A stretch of 64,000 nucleotides of DNA from Coffea arabica (GCF_036785885.1 NC_092317.1:2916501-2980500), one strand, 5' to 3'; positions 32,599-45,170 are shown, counted from the stretch's first letter. Notes: a model not told the origin generated them from the letters alone. Translations and numbers: made by a program.

Positions 32599-34960
32599 TT
32601 TTTCTTTTTCAGCCTCTCTTCTTGCTCTCTCCCTCCTCCCTTTCTATCCCTGAAATCCCCTCAAGAAGTTAACCCAAAAATTGAATTTTTATGAAGTGAC
32701 CATGAGGGAGAGAGAGTGAAGAAGAGAGGGATAAGGTTTTGGGTTGCCTGAGATTGAGGAAGGAAGGAAGGAAGGAAGAATGCTTTCCTGCAGAGGCTAA
32801 ATTCCGGAGGAGGAAGATACTTTAATAAAATATCTTTTACTCCAGAGCGTATATATACATATATATAAATCCTACAGAGGAGCGAAGAATGAAAACCCTT
32901 CTCGTGAAGGTTGAGAAAGACAAAAACTCGTTTGCTGAAAAAAAAAAAAAGAGAGAAAGATGAAACTCGGTGGTAAAAAATTAATGCTACTTACCGGCAA
33001 AAGAAGATTAGAACCAGTAAGACTCTGTGTTACGGGTTTTGATTGATCACTCTGTATTAACAATTCTTCAAGTTGCAATAGGTTATTAGCCACTCCTAAT
33101 GCTTTTAAAAAAATGATTTTTTCTCTAACGGTGTCCTGTTCGTCAAAATATCTAATATTCATCTAACCTATTATATATATATATACATACACATATTAAT
33201 TATTATTATTCTTTCTTATATTTATATATATTTTTATTTAATTTTATCCATTTTTCTTTATATTTATTTATTTTTCTTAATTTTTTAAACTAACACCCTA
33301 TGAACATCCTTTAAAAAATTGTTAAAAATTTTATGAGATGTCCCCGAATGGGACAGTAATACACTAATATTTAGTTTATACTGATTGGTAGAGCCATAGT
33401 TATTGCTTGTGGGAGAAAATTCTGAAAGAAATACGATGCCGAAATGAAAGGAAAAGAAAAGTGAAAGAGGACGAAAAGTGGGAAACAAACCGGAAACGCG
33501 AGTGAATCATGTGAGAAAAATTTAGTACTCCGGTCAATAATGATTTTTCCCACCTCCTCCTCCAAACCGTCACCAATTTGACTTCGATGAATTTACCAAA
33601 ATACCTTTGAGATCTTTTCAACTTTAAAACAGTAAATACGGGGAAAAAAAAAAGTACTATACAATAAATGATTTTACTATGTACACAGTAAAATCACCTA
33701 AGTTGATCCAAATTTATTTTCAATTTTGTAAAGCACATTTTGGCAAATGAAAAGATCGTCACAAGTTAGTATAGCGTAGAAGAATTAAGCGCAAGAGTAT
33801 AGTAGACTATGCAATATTCATTACACAGTTTTTTTTTAAAAAATTTTTTGACTAAACAGTATATCAAATTATGTTGAAAAATCAGACTTTGACTGACAAA
33901 GTCAGAACAGAGAAACAAAGACGGCACAAAGCAACAAAATAGCATATTGGGAAACAAGGAAAGGAATAAGACACGTTTCATTCGTTCCAAATTTTTTGTT
34001 CTACTTTCTATTTTGCGTCCTATATAAAAAATTAAAACGCTTTTTTGTTCTTTTTTTTGTCCCCTAATGTTATCTCTACTTTTAATCAAATGACATGTTG
34101 CATTCAAATCCAAAATTTGAATTTCCACAATCAAAGTACTATTGATAAAAAGAGAGAGAGAGAGAGAGTTGAATCTTCGCTTAAGCGTGATCAAAAGTTT
34201 GGGACGGATGAAGCAGTTGCTGCGTCTTCGCTTAAGCGGGACAAAAGGGTTGCGTTCCATTAAAATCACGTTTAAAATTGAAGGAAATTCTTAATCTGCT
34301 TCATCAGAATTTCATTGTTCAGAGGCACGAAATTGAGCAAGTTGTTGAAAAGCTTCGGTCCTTTTCAACAACTCAATTTAGGCTGTCAAGTTTGATTGCT
34401 CAAAGGAGACCAAATTGAGCATTTGATAGAGGGCCGAAAGAGAGAGGCACTTTCTGCAGATTTGCCATCTTAATATTTCCTGCCACCTTCCACCACCGCT
34501 AGATTCATTTCATATTCGCTTACGCAAGTAGTCAAAAAAAATACCAACACTAAATGCCTGGGAATTGACAGGGGATTAATATATAACAGAAAGCAAACGT
34601 ACGCTTATATGGCACTCGACTTGAATAAGATCATTTTAAAAAAAAAAAAAAAAGACTTTAATAAGATCGTGAGGAGCCATGAAAGTAGCAGAGAAAGGTG
34701 ATTTTGGAAGAAAAAGAAAAAGAAAAACACGAAGGGCGAAGTAAATCACGATTAAGTAAGGCCTGAATTTTCCCTCATCTGGGAACACGTTTTCTTAATC
34801 GTTCTGCTTATAAAAAGAATTGATCCGAGTCCAAAACTTGCCGGCTGGCTGAAGCCTGAATGCATGAACCAACCCAAAAATAAAATAAATAAATAAACAA
34901 ATGGTATCATTCTGTACATTGCAATGTCGCCAATGATTGATACAACGTTCATGTCAGTAA
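32599..34960. other. NTT promoter region and AT-rich spacer
   Basis: A GGAA tetranucleotide run (32755-32777) and a TATA-rich block (32851-32870) lie upstream of the NTT start and probably in its leader or promoter. Beyond are a TA run (33172-33185) and a GA microsatellite (34150-34168). A duplicated CTTCGCTTAAGCG block (34176 and 34227) and a short hairpin (34330-34379) follow. No gene is supported. Confidence 0.4.
34330..34379. other. Short hairpin with a UUCG-type loop
   Basis: AAATTGAG-(4 extra bases)-TTGTTGAAAAG at 34330-34352 pairs with CTTTTCAACAACTCAATTT at 34361-34379, a 19-pair stem with one 4-base bulge. The 8-base loop contains CTTCGG. It could be a structured RNA or chance; there is no promoter or homology evidence. 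Confidence 0.35.
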
Positions 34961-35101
34961 TTTGGATGATTTATTTGAGATAATTACTGTAGCACTTTTT
35001 GTGATGTGATGTATGTGAGATAAAAAAGTGATTGGGAATATAAAATGATGATTGGAATTTGTGAAGCAAATTATTTTATCTCAAATCATCACTTCCCAAA
35101 C
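34961..35101 (+). mobile_element. MITE, family A (first of an inverted pair)
   Basis: Begins TTTGGATGATTTATTTGAGA and ends TCAAATCATCACTTCCCAAA, which are mutually complementary. The core GATAATTACTGTAGCAC and GTGATGTGATGTATGTGAGA match the copy at 24923. Non-coding. Confidence 0.7.
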
Positions 35102-35160
35102 ACGCGCTGTTGTATCAGAGGTACTTTCACTTTTAGTTTTGGTGCAAAATAAGAAATTAT

Positions 35161-35325
35161 TTGTTTGGATATCAAATTTTTTCAAATAATATTTTGTTTG
35201 CATTAGAAACACATTTTTCTTCAACTCATTTTTTTATATTTTCAACCACCTTTTTATCTCATATACATCACATCACAAAAAAATATTACAATAATTATTC
35301 CAAATAATAATACTCTATCCAAACA
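35161..35325 (-). mobile_element. MITE, family A (second of an inverted pair)
   Basis: Ends TTGTTTGGAT and ATCCAAACAA are perfect inverted repeats. The core is the reverse complement of the neighbouring copy at 34961-35101, sixty bases away, so the two make a large inverted repeat. No obvious target duplication. Confidence 0.75.
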
Positions 35326-35440
35326 AATTCAAAACTCTTTTCAGGGTATAACGTCCCCTGTATAATTGCCCTCATGTATAGAAGTTTTTTGTTTTGTCCT
35401 CCGCGAGCAACAATTACAGGATGTTAAAGAAACTTATGAT

Positions 35441-35699
35441 GCGTTTGATAAGATTGAAGTTTGAAATTTAAAATCTAAAATTTGAATCAAATAAATTATT
35501 GAACTGTTAAGTATTAAATCTAACACACTTGAGTGCATATCATATTCAGTAATAAGTGAATAGCCTATTACTTAATTTTGAGAGCAAGTTTTGCCAAAAA
35601 AATTCAGTACCACTTAATTAACTTAGATGTTCAATTTTTTGTTATCAAACTATCTGAATCCATTAAATTTAAATGTTGAACTAGATTATGAAATGGGGC
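35441..35699 (-). mobile_element. MITE, family B, 259 bases
   Basis: Its reverse complement matches the element at 46161-46419 along the whole length. Shared blocks include AAAATTGAACATCTAA, TTAATTAAGTG and GGCAAAACTTGCTCTCAAAA. The ends GCGTTTGATAA and TTATGAAATGGGGC are imperfect inverted repeats. Non-coding. Confidence 0.7.
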
Positions 35700-35814
35700 A
35701 TTCCTTATCCTCAAAATTAAAAGTTTAATTTTAGCCAAAAAATGAAGAACAATAGACATCTTAAAATAAAAAAAAAAAAAACTATATCCAGATTTTTTAA
35801 ATTTTTTTTTGTCA

Positions 35815-36000
35815 ACACAATGGGTGTCCAGACCTTCGGCCCGACTAGTCTCACTGCACCCAGGCCCCCGCCCCCAAGAGACTCGAGACAGTAAAAGGAA
35901 TCGCACTTTGACCACACGGCCTGGGACTCAACGAGGCAACCCCAGTACCAACCGAGTCGACCCGAGGGGCTATGTCCGGATTAACCGTTGGCATTGTTTG
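35815..36000. other. GC-rich unassigned patch
   Basis: About 185 bases of clearly higher GC (for example CCCAGGCCCCCGCCCCCAAG) in otherwise AT-rich DNA. An open frame crosses it but resembles no protein I know. It is probably a degraded transposon fragment; the type is unknown. Confidence 0.35.
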
Positions 36001-37115
36001 TCATAACAGATAAGCTTTTTGTACTCATTTTAGGTACTGATTAATACGCCTAAATTTTCATTTTTATTACACACTTACCACTGGCTTTCATTGCTCTCCT
36101 TACTTTTATATACTTTCCTGATTTAATTTCATTAGATAAAAAAAAAAACTGACACTTAATTACTGTGAGATCCTGGCGGAGAAAAGAAACGGACAAGTAC
36201 AATCTTCGAGTTGATTGACTCACGGTACAAGGAGGAGGAATTAAATCAAATCGCAGGTTATAATAATACTAATTCAATCAGAACTGATTATTCTGACGGA
36301 CAACAGCTCATGTGATAGATGAATATCTGGCTTAGTTGGTGGATTGGGCCGCGAGGAGAAAAAAAAAATATTATTAATGCGGAACACGCCCCTCTCTGTT
36401 CTATTTCCACGCTCTCCTACTAGTACCGATGCAGTAGATGACAAAATTCTACTAAGGAGAGATTCTGGGATTTGATACTCCTGTCTTCTTGCCTCTCGGC
36501 TGCTACTTATTTCTTTTTAATTAAATGCAAGAAGATTTGCTTAATTTATAAGTATTCTCTGCAGTAATAGTACTTTAATCCCTATGACTATATATGTTAT
36601 TGGTTATTTTTTAAAATATAAAATTATTTAGAAAAAGTAAATAAATACAAGAAAAGATAGGTAAAATTAAATAGAGAAAATATATGAATGTTAAAAAAAA
36701 TCATTATTAGTATATATAAATATATGATAAATTAGGTGAATATTAAATGTATTAACGATCTTTTTAAGAGCACCTTTTAGAAAAATCATGTACTTATAAC
36801 TATAAAAATAACTATGTCACCATGCATTCTATAATAGATATTTAATAAATGCTCTAAATGCATGTCAGATGGCAAATCACCCCAAAAATAATAGCAAAAG
36901 TCAACTTCACCAGCAAATAAGCAGCATAAAACAAAGAAAATGCAGAAAAGGACATGAAGGGAATTCGGTGGCCACTGAAGCATTAATTAGAAGTACTATA
37001 TGCAACTAATATGTAAAAAATATGACCCAAAAGACTATTCCATCGTTAAAGAGGGGGAAGGAAATAAAGATAACGTTGAAACTCCAACTTCTTTTTAACA
37101 CTAGGATAAGATCTG

Positions 37116-37395
37116 TTTGGATTAGCTGTTTTTTAGTGTGTTTTTGAAAAATTTTGTTGTAGCAGAGTTATTAGATTATATTTTTGGATATTTTTAGAAA
37201 ATATTTTGGGATATTTAAGAGTAGAAAAGTTCCTATAATATATTTTGAGATATTTTTAAAAATTTTTAAAAAATTTAAACTAAATTTTAGATTACCTTTT
37301 AAAGTACTTTTTAAAAATTTTTATTATATTTAAAAAATTAGTTTTTGAAAAACACTCCCACCAAAAAAAGAGCTGTTTTTTTAGATACCAATCAA
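37116..37395. mobile_element. Candidate MITE, family C
   Basis: Left end TTTGGATTAGCTGTTTTTTA plus GTGTGTTTTTGAAAAA; right end TTTTTGAAAAACACTCCCACC, then CAGCT-like and TAGATACCAATCAA. The ends are imperfect inverted repeats of about 50 bases, and the interior is very AT-rich. Boundaries are approximate. Confidence 0.5.
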
Positions 37396-38028
37396 TAATA
37401 TCCACTAATTTTACTTTTAACTTATTTTAAAAGAGAGTCCAACTAGACCAAGAAGGACTAGTAAAAGAGAATCCTACTTTTAAATTTAAATAAATAAATA
37501 AATATATACTATTGCACGTTTTTAAATTTCATTGCAGGTGAAGAGTTTTGAGGCTGCTAATCTACTAGAACGAATTGGTTAATTCAGAGCCCCGAGTTCA
37601 ACGTCAATCAACAGAAAAAGAGAAAACAATTTCGACAACTGCTACACAAAATTGAGGGAAGACCGGAATGGTCCAAATTTTGATGAATGGAAAGCCAGTT
37701 GCGGCACATATTCTCACAACATATTCCATAAGCTTGAGTGACAGCATGGGACACGAGCGGACATTATTGGTCCCGTGCAATTCAACGGTGGAGGTTGCAT
37801 CCACGTGGACTAAAAAGGGTAATGCTAGTACTACCTATTTGGCCAAAAATATCATCGACCTCGCGACTAACAAAAGAAAAAGCGAAGCCTGACGTGTGAC
37901 CAGATCCTCCCTTGCCTCCGGACAAATTGCTGTTAGGTTTGGGCCCGTCAACTTGTCCGGGTGTACAACAGACCGACGTCAAATTGTTTCTCTAGTCGAA
38001 TTGGACACTTTTTGATTTACTATAATTG

Positions 38029-38174
38029 CTTTGTTTGGAAAGCAATTTTCTCAAAAAAAAAAAAAATGAAATTTTCATGAACATAATTTTTAATTATTTT
38101 TTTATCTTATATATCTATCAAATGACTATAATAATTTTTTCATAAAAAATTCAGAAAAATGCAATCCAAACAGA
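38029..38174. mobile_element. Candidate MITE, family D
   Basis: Left end TTTGTTTGGAAAGCAATTTT pairs with the right end AAAATGCAATCCAAACAGAG. The interior is AT-rich with an A run. No gene; boundaries are approximate. Confidence 0.55.
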
Positions 38175-39243
38175 GCTATTATTGTTTTTACATGCTTCTG
38201 CGTTTATTTTCTTTCCATGTTAATTAAATTCATGTTATTGCGTTTTGTTTAAATTAACTTGCTCAGTGTTAGAATTATTACAATGCAAATTTAAGTTGTA
38301 ACAAATGTTATTGGATGCATGAAGATGCTTAATTTTCCTTCCTTCTAACTGAACTCTTGAATTCGATTATCTTATTTCTAAAATGCCAATAATTGTTTAT
38401 GCAAAGAATGCAATTTTCATTCCAAAACAACCAAAAACTAATTGTTCTATAAACTACATCTAAAGCCTAATACAGAGTGGTAACTTTAAAATTTTGAAAG
38501 CCACAATTCATCGTGTTTGCTAATTTTAGCATACTAAAATATCACTTTTTTGGTCGTTCAAAATAACTAAAACTGCCAACCAACATTTTAAGGTTACAAA
38601 GCCGACCTTCGAAATTCCATAGCTTACTACTTTCAATCTCTCAAAAATATCGCAGTATATATTATGAAATGACAAATTTATTGCTGTTTTCACACTTTCT
38701 TTAAGGAATTATTTTTGGTTAAATAGCAATTTAAACTAAATATATATATATAAATATTTATTCTCCTAGCAAGTAATTTGTTTTTCAGAAAAAATTTCAT
38801 AAATTGATTAAAACAACTACTGCATTAATTTGTTAAAGAAAAATATTCATTTGTTTGTGGCATTTTGAAATTAGAAGAAGAAAAAGTCAGATGAGGAGTA
38901 CTAAAACCACTAGCTTACCATTTTAACATGCACAAGTCCGTGCTCTGGATCTTCTGCTATCCGTGGGTTAAATAGTAGACCGTGCTGCGACTGGTTTGGA
39001 GTTTAGACCCCTAGGAACCCGTTGTCAGAAATTGGGCTGAGAACTTCTGGATCAAGCCCATCTAAGATACTATCATTGTGACTAGTGTTACAAAGCCCAA
39101 ATTCGAGCGCAATTTTAAGTGACAATTTAGGACATCCAATCGTCAACATGGTTCCTCTATCCATCGATCGAGACTGATCAAAATCTCTCCCGAATTTGTT
39201 AGGATACACAGGTTTTGTTCCTGGTGGAAAAAAATTGTTAACC

Positions 39244-41987
39244 ATGGAGTCTTCGAGCTCATGGTCGCGGGCTTTGGTTCAGATCTCGCCCTACACTTTC
39301 TCCGCCGTCGGAATCGCCATCGCCATCGGTGTCTCTGTCCTCGGCGCTGCTTGGTATACTAACTTCTTCTGTAATCTCTTGTCTTCAAAATTCACTAGCG
39401 TTTCAACTGTACAAGATTTGTGATAGCTGAAATTGAAGAAAGCTATTATTTGCGGGTGCAATTATTGTTTACAGGGGGATATTTATAACTGGAAGCAGTT
39501 TAATTGGTGCAGCTATTAAAGCCCCTCGCATTACATCAAAAAATCTTATCAGGTGATAATTCCTTTTCTTTATTATCGTTATAAACATGTTTTGTGGGTT
39601 AAATTATTTGCTTTTCCGGTGGTGAATATAATTGATAATGCATGTTCTGATTTGAAGTGGTAAAGTGATGGTAAAAGTGTAAATTCGAACGTATTGAGTT
39701 ATCTAATGAGCCTTAGCTTAATGTCTTCTACTGCTATGCCACAGTCAGAATTGGATGAGGCCGTGTAAAGTTTGAGATTATTCCTTCCTTTCTGCTTTTC
39801 ATTTCCGCAACAATGTTCCGATTAGGTCTTGCTTTTCATAAACATGGCATTGATTTGTAGCAGGAGCTTCTGCTGTGTAATGTTATCATTGCAGCTGTAA
39901 GAATGTGTGTATTTGATCTAAAAGTGTCATCACAAAGATTTCTTTAAATGAAATGACCTAGATCGTTGCTAACAGATACCTATGGACAAACAATGCAACA
40001 TTTGTGATTCAAAATCTAGAGCACGTGAAATGTACTTATGGTTTTCTACCAGTTAATAGAAGTAATGCTAACATTGGTTATTGAAAATTAGGCTTTTTTT
40101 TTTGGGGTTGGGGGGGGGGGGTTGAGGATAGATTTGATGACAGGTGTTAAACCGTGAGGAGCGTGACTTGGATTATGTGATTGATTTTTTTGCCCTAGTG
40201 CAAATGCCTTTTTTTTTTTTTTGTTTTGGGGTGGGGGGTTTCTGTCTAAACAGGTTTTCCATCTGGACCTTATGATTCAAAACAAACAATAAACAATGTT
40301 CACATATGAGTTTATCATGACGTCTAAGATGTATTATTGCTACGATTGAGAGTGTTATATTCCCAGTTCTCATGATGGAAAAAATAGTTAAATTTTTTAT
40401 CTTAGTCAGCCATTACAAAGATCTCTTCTTGATTTTTTTCCCCTTTTTGCTTGGCCAAGGTGGTGGAGGCCAGTCAATATGTGCCAATGTTAATAATGAA
40501 CTCTTTTCAAGCTAAATCTGGTGGCTATGCTATGGAACTAGCTTTATTTTTCCCATTGATATACATCTCAGATATTTCTTTCCTTTCTCTCTTAGTCTTC
40601 TTGTAACAGCATTCAAAAGTTAAATAGAGTTTCAAAAAAATCATTTTCTTGTCTTCTTTGCATTTATTTGGTTTCTTTTGGTATTTTCTTTAACTATTCT
40701 CTTGCACTTATCTGGTTTAATGTTTTTATCTAATCATTTTTGGAGATGGATATCTTTTTTCTGTGTCTTGTTTCTAAGTGTTGGAATTGTCGAGGAAACA
40801 TGCATTTGTTCTAGAGGAGGATGAAATGTTTATTCCTACTTTGCATTTATTACCATGAAATTAAACAAGATTGGTGTATGTCCACAGACTCTTTCAGGAC
40901 TATAAAACTGACAAATTTACTAGGGGTCCTTTATTTGTATATTCTATATGCTAAAGAAGTAACTTACTTCCTAGGGGACTTTCAGTGTGAAAAGAAAATG
41001 ATAAAGGAAAGAATGAACTTGGGTCCTGACTTCAGACACCTTTTGTTTAAAGTGTCTAATTAGATCTCAAGACATTAGGTTGGATAAATAATTTGTGTCT
41101 GAGAATTGATTTAGTAGTTTCTTATGGAACACCATTTGTTGAGAGCCAGAAAACAAACATTTCCCAGTTTTCACCTTTCTAATCATAAAATATATGCTGA
41201 AGTCAACAGAAATGCCGTTGGGCTGAAAACCTTTGCTTTTGTCACTATTTTGTAACCCAATACAGTTTTTCCGAGCCATGCTTTTATGTAGCGTCATTCA
41301 TCTTGCTCCAAATTCTGCCTATGGTGACTGTTGGGTAATGCTAGATGTGCTGTTTATATTTGAAGAATAATGAACTTCTGGATTGTGATTGTGTTATTTT
41401 GTAATAATTATCACCTAATTGTATTTTCTTGATTAGGCATAATTCTTTTTATATTTATGAATTTGTACATCTATCTTGGTGCTGCAAATGATTTTTTAAG
41501 CTGCTTCAATCTCATTCTATTTTCTGTTCAGCGTAATTTTTTGTGAGGCTGTAGCTATATATGGAGTTATTGTGGCTATCATTCTTCAGACAAAGTTAGA
41601 GAGTGTCCCTACTTCCCAGATATATGCTCCAGAATCCCTTAGAGCAGGCTACTCCATCTTTGCTTCAGGAATAATTGTGGGCTTTGCAAATCTTGTCTGT
41701 GGGTAAGTTTCTTGGTTTTTCTATATGTTTCTGGTGACCTTGAGCATAAAGCAATGTCTGCTTCATTTTGATAACATGTTTTATATTGCTGTTTCTCTTG
41801 TGTTCTTTGACAAAGGTTATGTGTGGGAATAATTGGAAGCAGCTGTGCTTTGTCTGATGCACAGAACTCCACACTGTTTGTTAAGATTTTGGTTATCGAA
41901 ATTTTTGGTAGCGCACTTGGACTGTTTGGAGTCATTGTTGGAATCATCATGTCGGCACAAGCTTCATGGCCCTCAAAGAATGCATGA
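39244..41987 (+). CDS. V-type H+-ATPase proteolipid subunit c'' (VHA-c'')
   Basis: Four exons, 39244-39353, 39475-39552, 41532-41702 and 41816-41987, all GT-AG, give 176 residues, the usual length for plant VHA-c''. It is part of the membrane Vo rotor ring that carries protons into the vacuole, TGN and endosomes. Hydrophobic helices cover the length: [74 protein letters not shown] and [20 protein letters not shown]. Glu68 in [10 protein letters not shown] is the expected proton-binding carboxylate. The start ATG is the first in frame, in ACCATGG context. Intron 2 is long (1979 bases) and includes a G-rich tract near 40107-40123. Arabidopsis counterparts are At4g32530 and At2g25610. Confidence 0.95.
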
Positions 41988-43651
41988 GTTTGTACCGTCA
42001 CAAGGTTATTGCTGTATGATACACGAAACATTTTTCTTTTTTATCCCTTGTTTTCCATCTTTTCTCTCTTTAAGGCATTTAAATAGTAGATTCTGTACGA
42101 GGTGCTTGAACTTTAAAACACTTGTTGATTGATCGTGTGTTATAAGGTCATTTGGGCATTCACGTCATGTTTCATCTTGCTTTATGAATCTTGTGATCAA
42201 TCAGTACCATGTAAATCTGTATTCAGGGGCCAGTGGCTCAAAGAAAGACTTGGTTGGGGTCACCAGCGTATTGTGTTTGAACTTCCATGCAAGGAAGTGT
42301 GAGGCGAGTTACTTCTCTAAACGTCATCAGTCATGATATAGCAATTTTAGGAAGCCGAAAACAGAGTTTTGGTTTTGTGCAAGGCTGGAGTTGATGGAGT
42401 GGGGCGTTGGGGATAATTATAAATTAAAACATGCCTAAAATATTGACGAAGGAGCTATAGATGGTAAGAAAATCTGCCCCGTCCCCTAGTTGTGATCTCT
42501 GGAGTCTCACTAGATGCTTAAAGTCTGCACTGTTTGTATCTTGAAGTGGCACAGGCTGGTACGGCATACTGTTCATAACTGGCCGTGCCTATTAATCCAT
42601 TACAAGAGACACAGATTTAACCGTCACTAATAGCAATGCCTTCTTCTTTGAGCACAGTATGAATCATTCATTAAATGAATGAATCAATTGCAGATTCTAG
42701 TCGAGTGTGTTTTGTTCCAATCCCTCAACATATCATAATATCCTTGTGGGGGTCAGGTCTCCAAAGCAATGTGAAAGTTATGCCAGCACAAAGATGATTG
42801 TCATGATAACATCCCTGGACTTGAACCACCCTGGCAAAATCTGACATTTGTAATCGATTTCTGGACAGCTTTCATATGGTTTTTAAAATCAGTACCAAGT
42901 GAAATGTTTAAACGGTTGCTTGCTTGATTTTGTTCTTATGTAACTCTGTATCCTTCGGGAAGCTAATGCCTTGGCTAAAATGAGACAGCTGAATCGATGA
43001 GATTACCTTTGGTGGCCCTCCGTCGGAGTGGATGGTGAAAAACCTCAAAGAAGATTTTGTGCTTTCAGACGTCAAAATCGGAAGTTGGTGAGTGAAGTTG
43101 ACATCTAATGCTCCGAAATGAAAAACAAAAGTTGGTGTCTCTTTTTTTTTTTTCTTCAAAAAAGAAAAAAAAGGTTGATGTTATTTGAAACTTGAGATGG
43201 ACGTCGCTTGTTTTTGGGGAATAAAATTGGTGATTGACTGATTCTTGTGATAAAATAGTGCGTCCCAACTCTGCGATAGGTAGGCCTTTGGAATAACTTT
43301 CCACCAACTTTACCTACCACCACTGTCCAAGACTAATTGGAGTTGGAGACAGTCTTCACAAAATAAACAGCTCACTACCAAATTGTCGGAAAGTTTGCAA
43401 GCCTGTACCGTAAGCAATCGAATAATTCTGATATAATCAAACAGAAAAACCATCGCTTCCAATTGAAGACAATTTAATACAGTATCTGGTGTGTTTCGCT
43501 TTGTCCCAGAGCACCAGCATAACTTTTTCGTACAAATAGAAGAACACTTTCGATTCAGCCATAATAATGCCTCTACGCCCCTCCCACTTGTATTAATCAA
43601 TATAAAGTTTTTCAACAATCATATATATATATATATTTTTTTTGAGAACCC
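41988..43651. other. Convergent spacer between VHA-c'' and CSE
   Basis: Contains the 3' UTRs of both flanking genes. A T run followed by an A run at 43141-43171 can fold as a short hairpin, and a TA run lies at 43621-43636. No other gene is seen. Confidence 0.45.
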
Positions 43652-44410
43652 CTACGAGTATCCATTACATTTTGCTTTTGGACCGTACTTCTGAGCCCTC
43701 TCATCAATCCAAGCCCTCATGTCAGCCAACACAAGGTTTGCACTCTCGTCGGGCTCCCCTTGAATCAACGAATGGTACATCCCATCGTATAACTTCAAGG
43801 TTTTATCTTGACTGCTAGCTTTCTCGTACAACATTTTGGAGCCGGACGGGCAAGTGACCCCATCAGAAGTCCCATGAACGGTCAAAAATGGCACCGTCAC
43901 CTTGTGGAAATTGTTCTGTACGTACTCAGTTTGCCTCACGAGCTCCCTCATGGTCCCAACCCTGGGCGGACCTGTATATCTTCTTGGATTTCCGGCAATG
44001 ATCTTCAACTTCTCAGGGTCTCTTATAGCCTTTCCCACCATCTTATTGTCTGGCATTGCTGCCCACGTATCCGCCATGCCAAATAACAATCCATACACGA
44101 ATAGCCGCACCTTCAATACATAATAACATTAATGTTTGGTAAGAAGAAAGAGAAAGAAAATATTTGCAAATTTTACAAAATAAAGTGGCAAGCACCGACC
44201 ATGTTCCCTACTTCCCACCAAACCAAATACTATGCATGTATTAGCAAATGTTTAGCAATATTAGATTCTTTCCAAATTTAATGCTAAAATTTGACATAAA
44301 ACGAAATTCAAACCAATTGAATTTGTAAATGTTTGAAAGGTCTAGAAAGTTGTAACCAAATGGTACTACTAATTGCCTCATCTTCCATTATCCCGTCAGA
44401 GTAACATTGC

Positions 44411-44442
<32 letters not shown>

Positions 44443-44999
44443 AAAAAAAATTGGAGGATGTGAGAAGAGTAGACTACCCTGGACGGCTGCATAGGTTCGG
44501 GGATGACAAAAAGTGGGGCCGAAAAGATCACTCCAGTCCAGGTGTCAGGATCAGATTGGAAGTACATGAGCAAAGTAGCCAGTCCACCCATTGACTCCCC
44601 AAACAGAAAGGCCGGCAAATGCTTGTACTCTTCACTGTTCCTCATGCTCTTGAAAAAATACAACGACGCACCGGCGATCTTCTGCATATCGCCGAGGTAG
44701 CACGGGATGCCTTCCGACCGGCCATGACCAAGGAGGTCGGCGGCGAAGACGGCGTATCCCCAGGTGGTATAGCTCATGCATATCTTCTGGAAGAGCCAGC
44801 CGGTGTCGGAGCCGTAACCGTGGCTCATGTACACCGTACCCTTGATGGGTTCTTGAGGGTCCAGTGGAAGAAATGACTGTGTAAAGAGTTTTCCGTTTGG
44901 GGTGTCGAAGTAGGACTTGGTGTTGCGGACGCCCTGGGAGGCGTAGTATTCCTCCTCCGGCATGTCGCCCCAGAAGTTTGGGGGTGGTTCTGATGGCAT
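43652..44999 (-). CDS. CSE: Caffeoylshikimate esterase (CSE), alpha/beta hydrolase
   Basis: Two exons, 44478-44999 and 43652-44110, give 326 residues (Arabidopsis CSE, At1g52760, is ~332). The enzyme cleaves caffeoyl shikimate to caffeate in monolignol (lignin) synthesis; the same family acts as a lysophospholipase/monoacylglycerol lipase. Visible features: NFWGDMPEEEYYASQGVRN start block, HGYGSD (His60-Asp65, the HX4D motif and oxyanion region), GESMG nucleophile elbow (Ser136), Asp257 in HGTSDGVTC and His287 in GMYHSL, so the triad is complete. The match to CSE runs end to end (e.g. YGLLFGMADTWAAMPDNKMV). The 367-base intron contains a C22 homopolymer. TATA and repeated MYB-type sites lie upstream. 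A plain monoglyceride lipase role cannot be excluded. Confidence 0.93.
44410..44431. repeat. C22 homopolymer in the CSE intron
   Basis: Twenty-two consecutive C followed by an A-rich run. Length is likely uncertain or variable between reads and individuals. Confidence 0.85.
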
Positions 45000-45054
45000 T
45001 TCTGCGGTGGGTAGGAAAACTTAGGAGGGACAAAGGAGAGCTGTTCAACAATAA

Positions 45055-45061
45055 AGTTGGT
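45055..45061 (-). promoter_or_regulatory. ACCAACT (SMRE-type MYB site) in the CSE leader
   Basis: Reads ACCAACT on the minus strand, about 55 bases before the CSE start. It fits the SMRE consensus ACC(A/T)A(A/C)(T/C) bound by MYB46/MYB83 secondary-wall regulators. Function is inferred. Confidence 0.3.
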
Positions 45062-45103
45062 ACATATGGATGGAGAGGGGTGGCCAATTTAGGTGGCTTT
45101 GGG

Positions 45104-45117
45104 ATATATATATATAT
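45104..45117 (-). promoter_or_regulatory. TATA box of the CSE gene
   Basis: TATATATATATATA about 105-118 bases before the CSE ATG on the minus strand, the spacing expected for a core promoter with a short leader. The block is palindromic. Confidence 0.5.
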
Positions 45118-45146
45118 CCGTCAGGGGCGTAACGTGGAAATACATT

Positions 45147-45170
45147 TTTTTCTTTCTTTCTTTCTTTCTT
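45147..45170. repeat. TTTC tetranucleotide microsatellite
   Basis: About six TTTC units just upstream of the CSE TATA box. Confidence 0.8.

Larger units (their letters stand above)
36001..39243. other. Spacer with further MITE candidates before VHA-c''
   Basis: AT-rich. Candidate MITEs lie at 37116-37395 and 38029-38174. A GC-richer stretch at about 37545-37985 between them gives no recognisable protein. A TA run sits at about 38741-38752. The last ~100 bases are probably the leader of the V-ATPase gene. Confidence 0.4.

Noticed and set aside
32872-33162. 96-residue minus-strand frame upstream of NTT
   Set aside because: It overlaps the NTT promoter region, has a Phe/Ser-rich tail from a poly-A tract and no homology.
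40821-41063. 80-residue frame in VHA-c'' intron 2
   Set aside because: It is on the sense strand of an intron, without splice or domain support.
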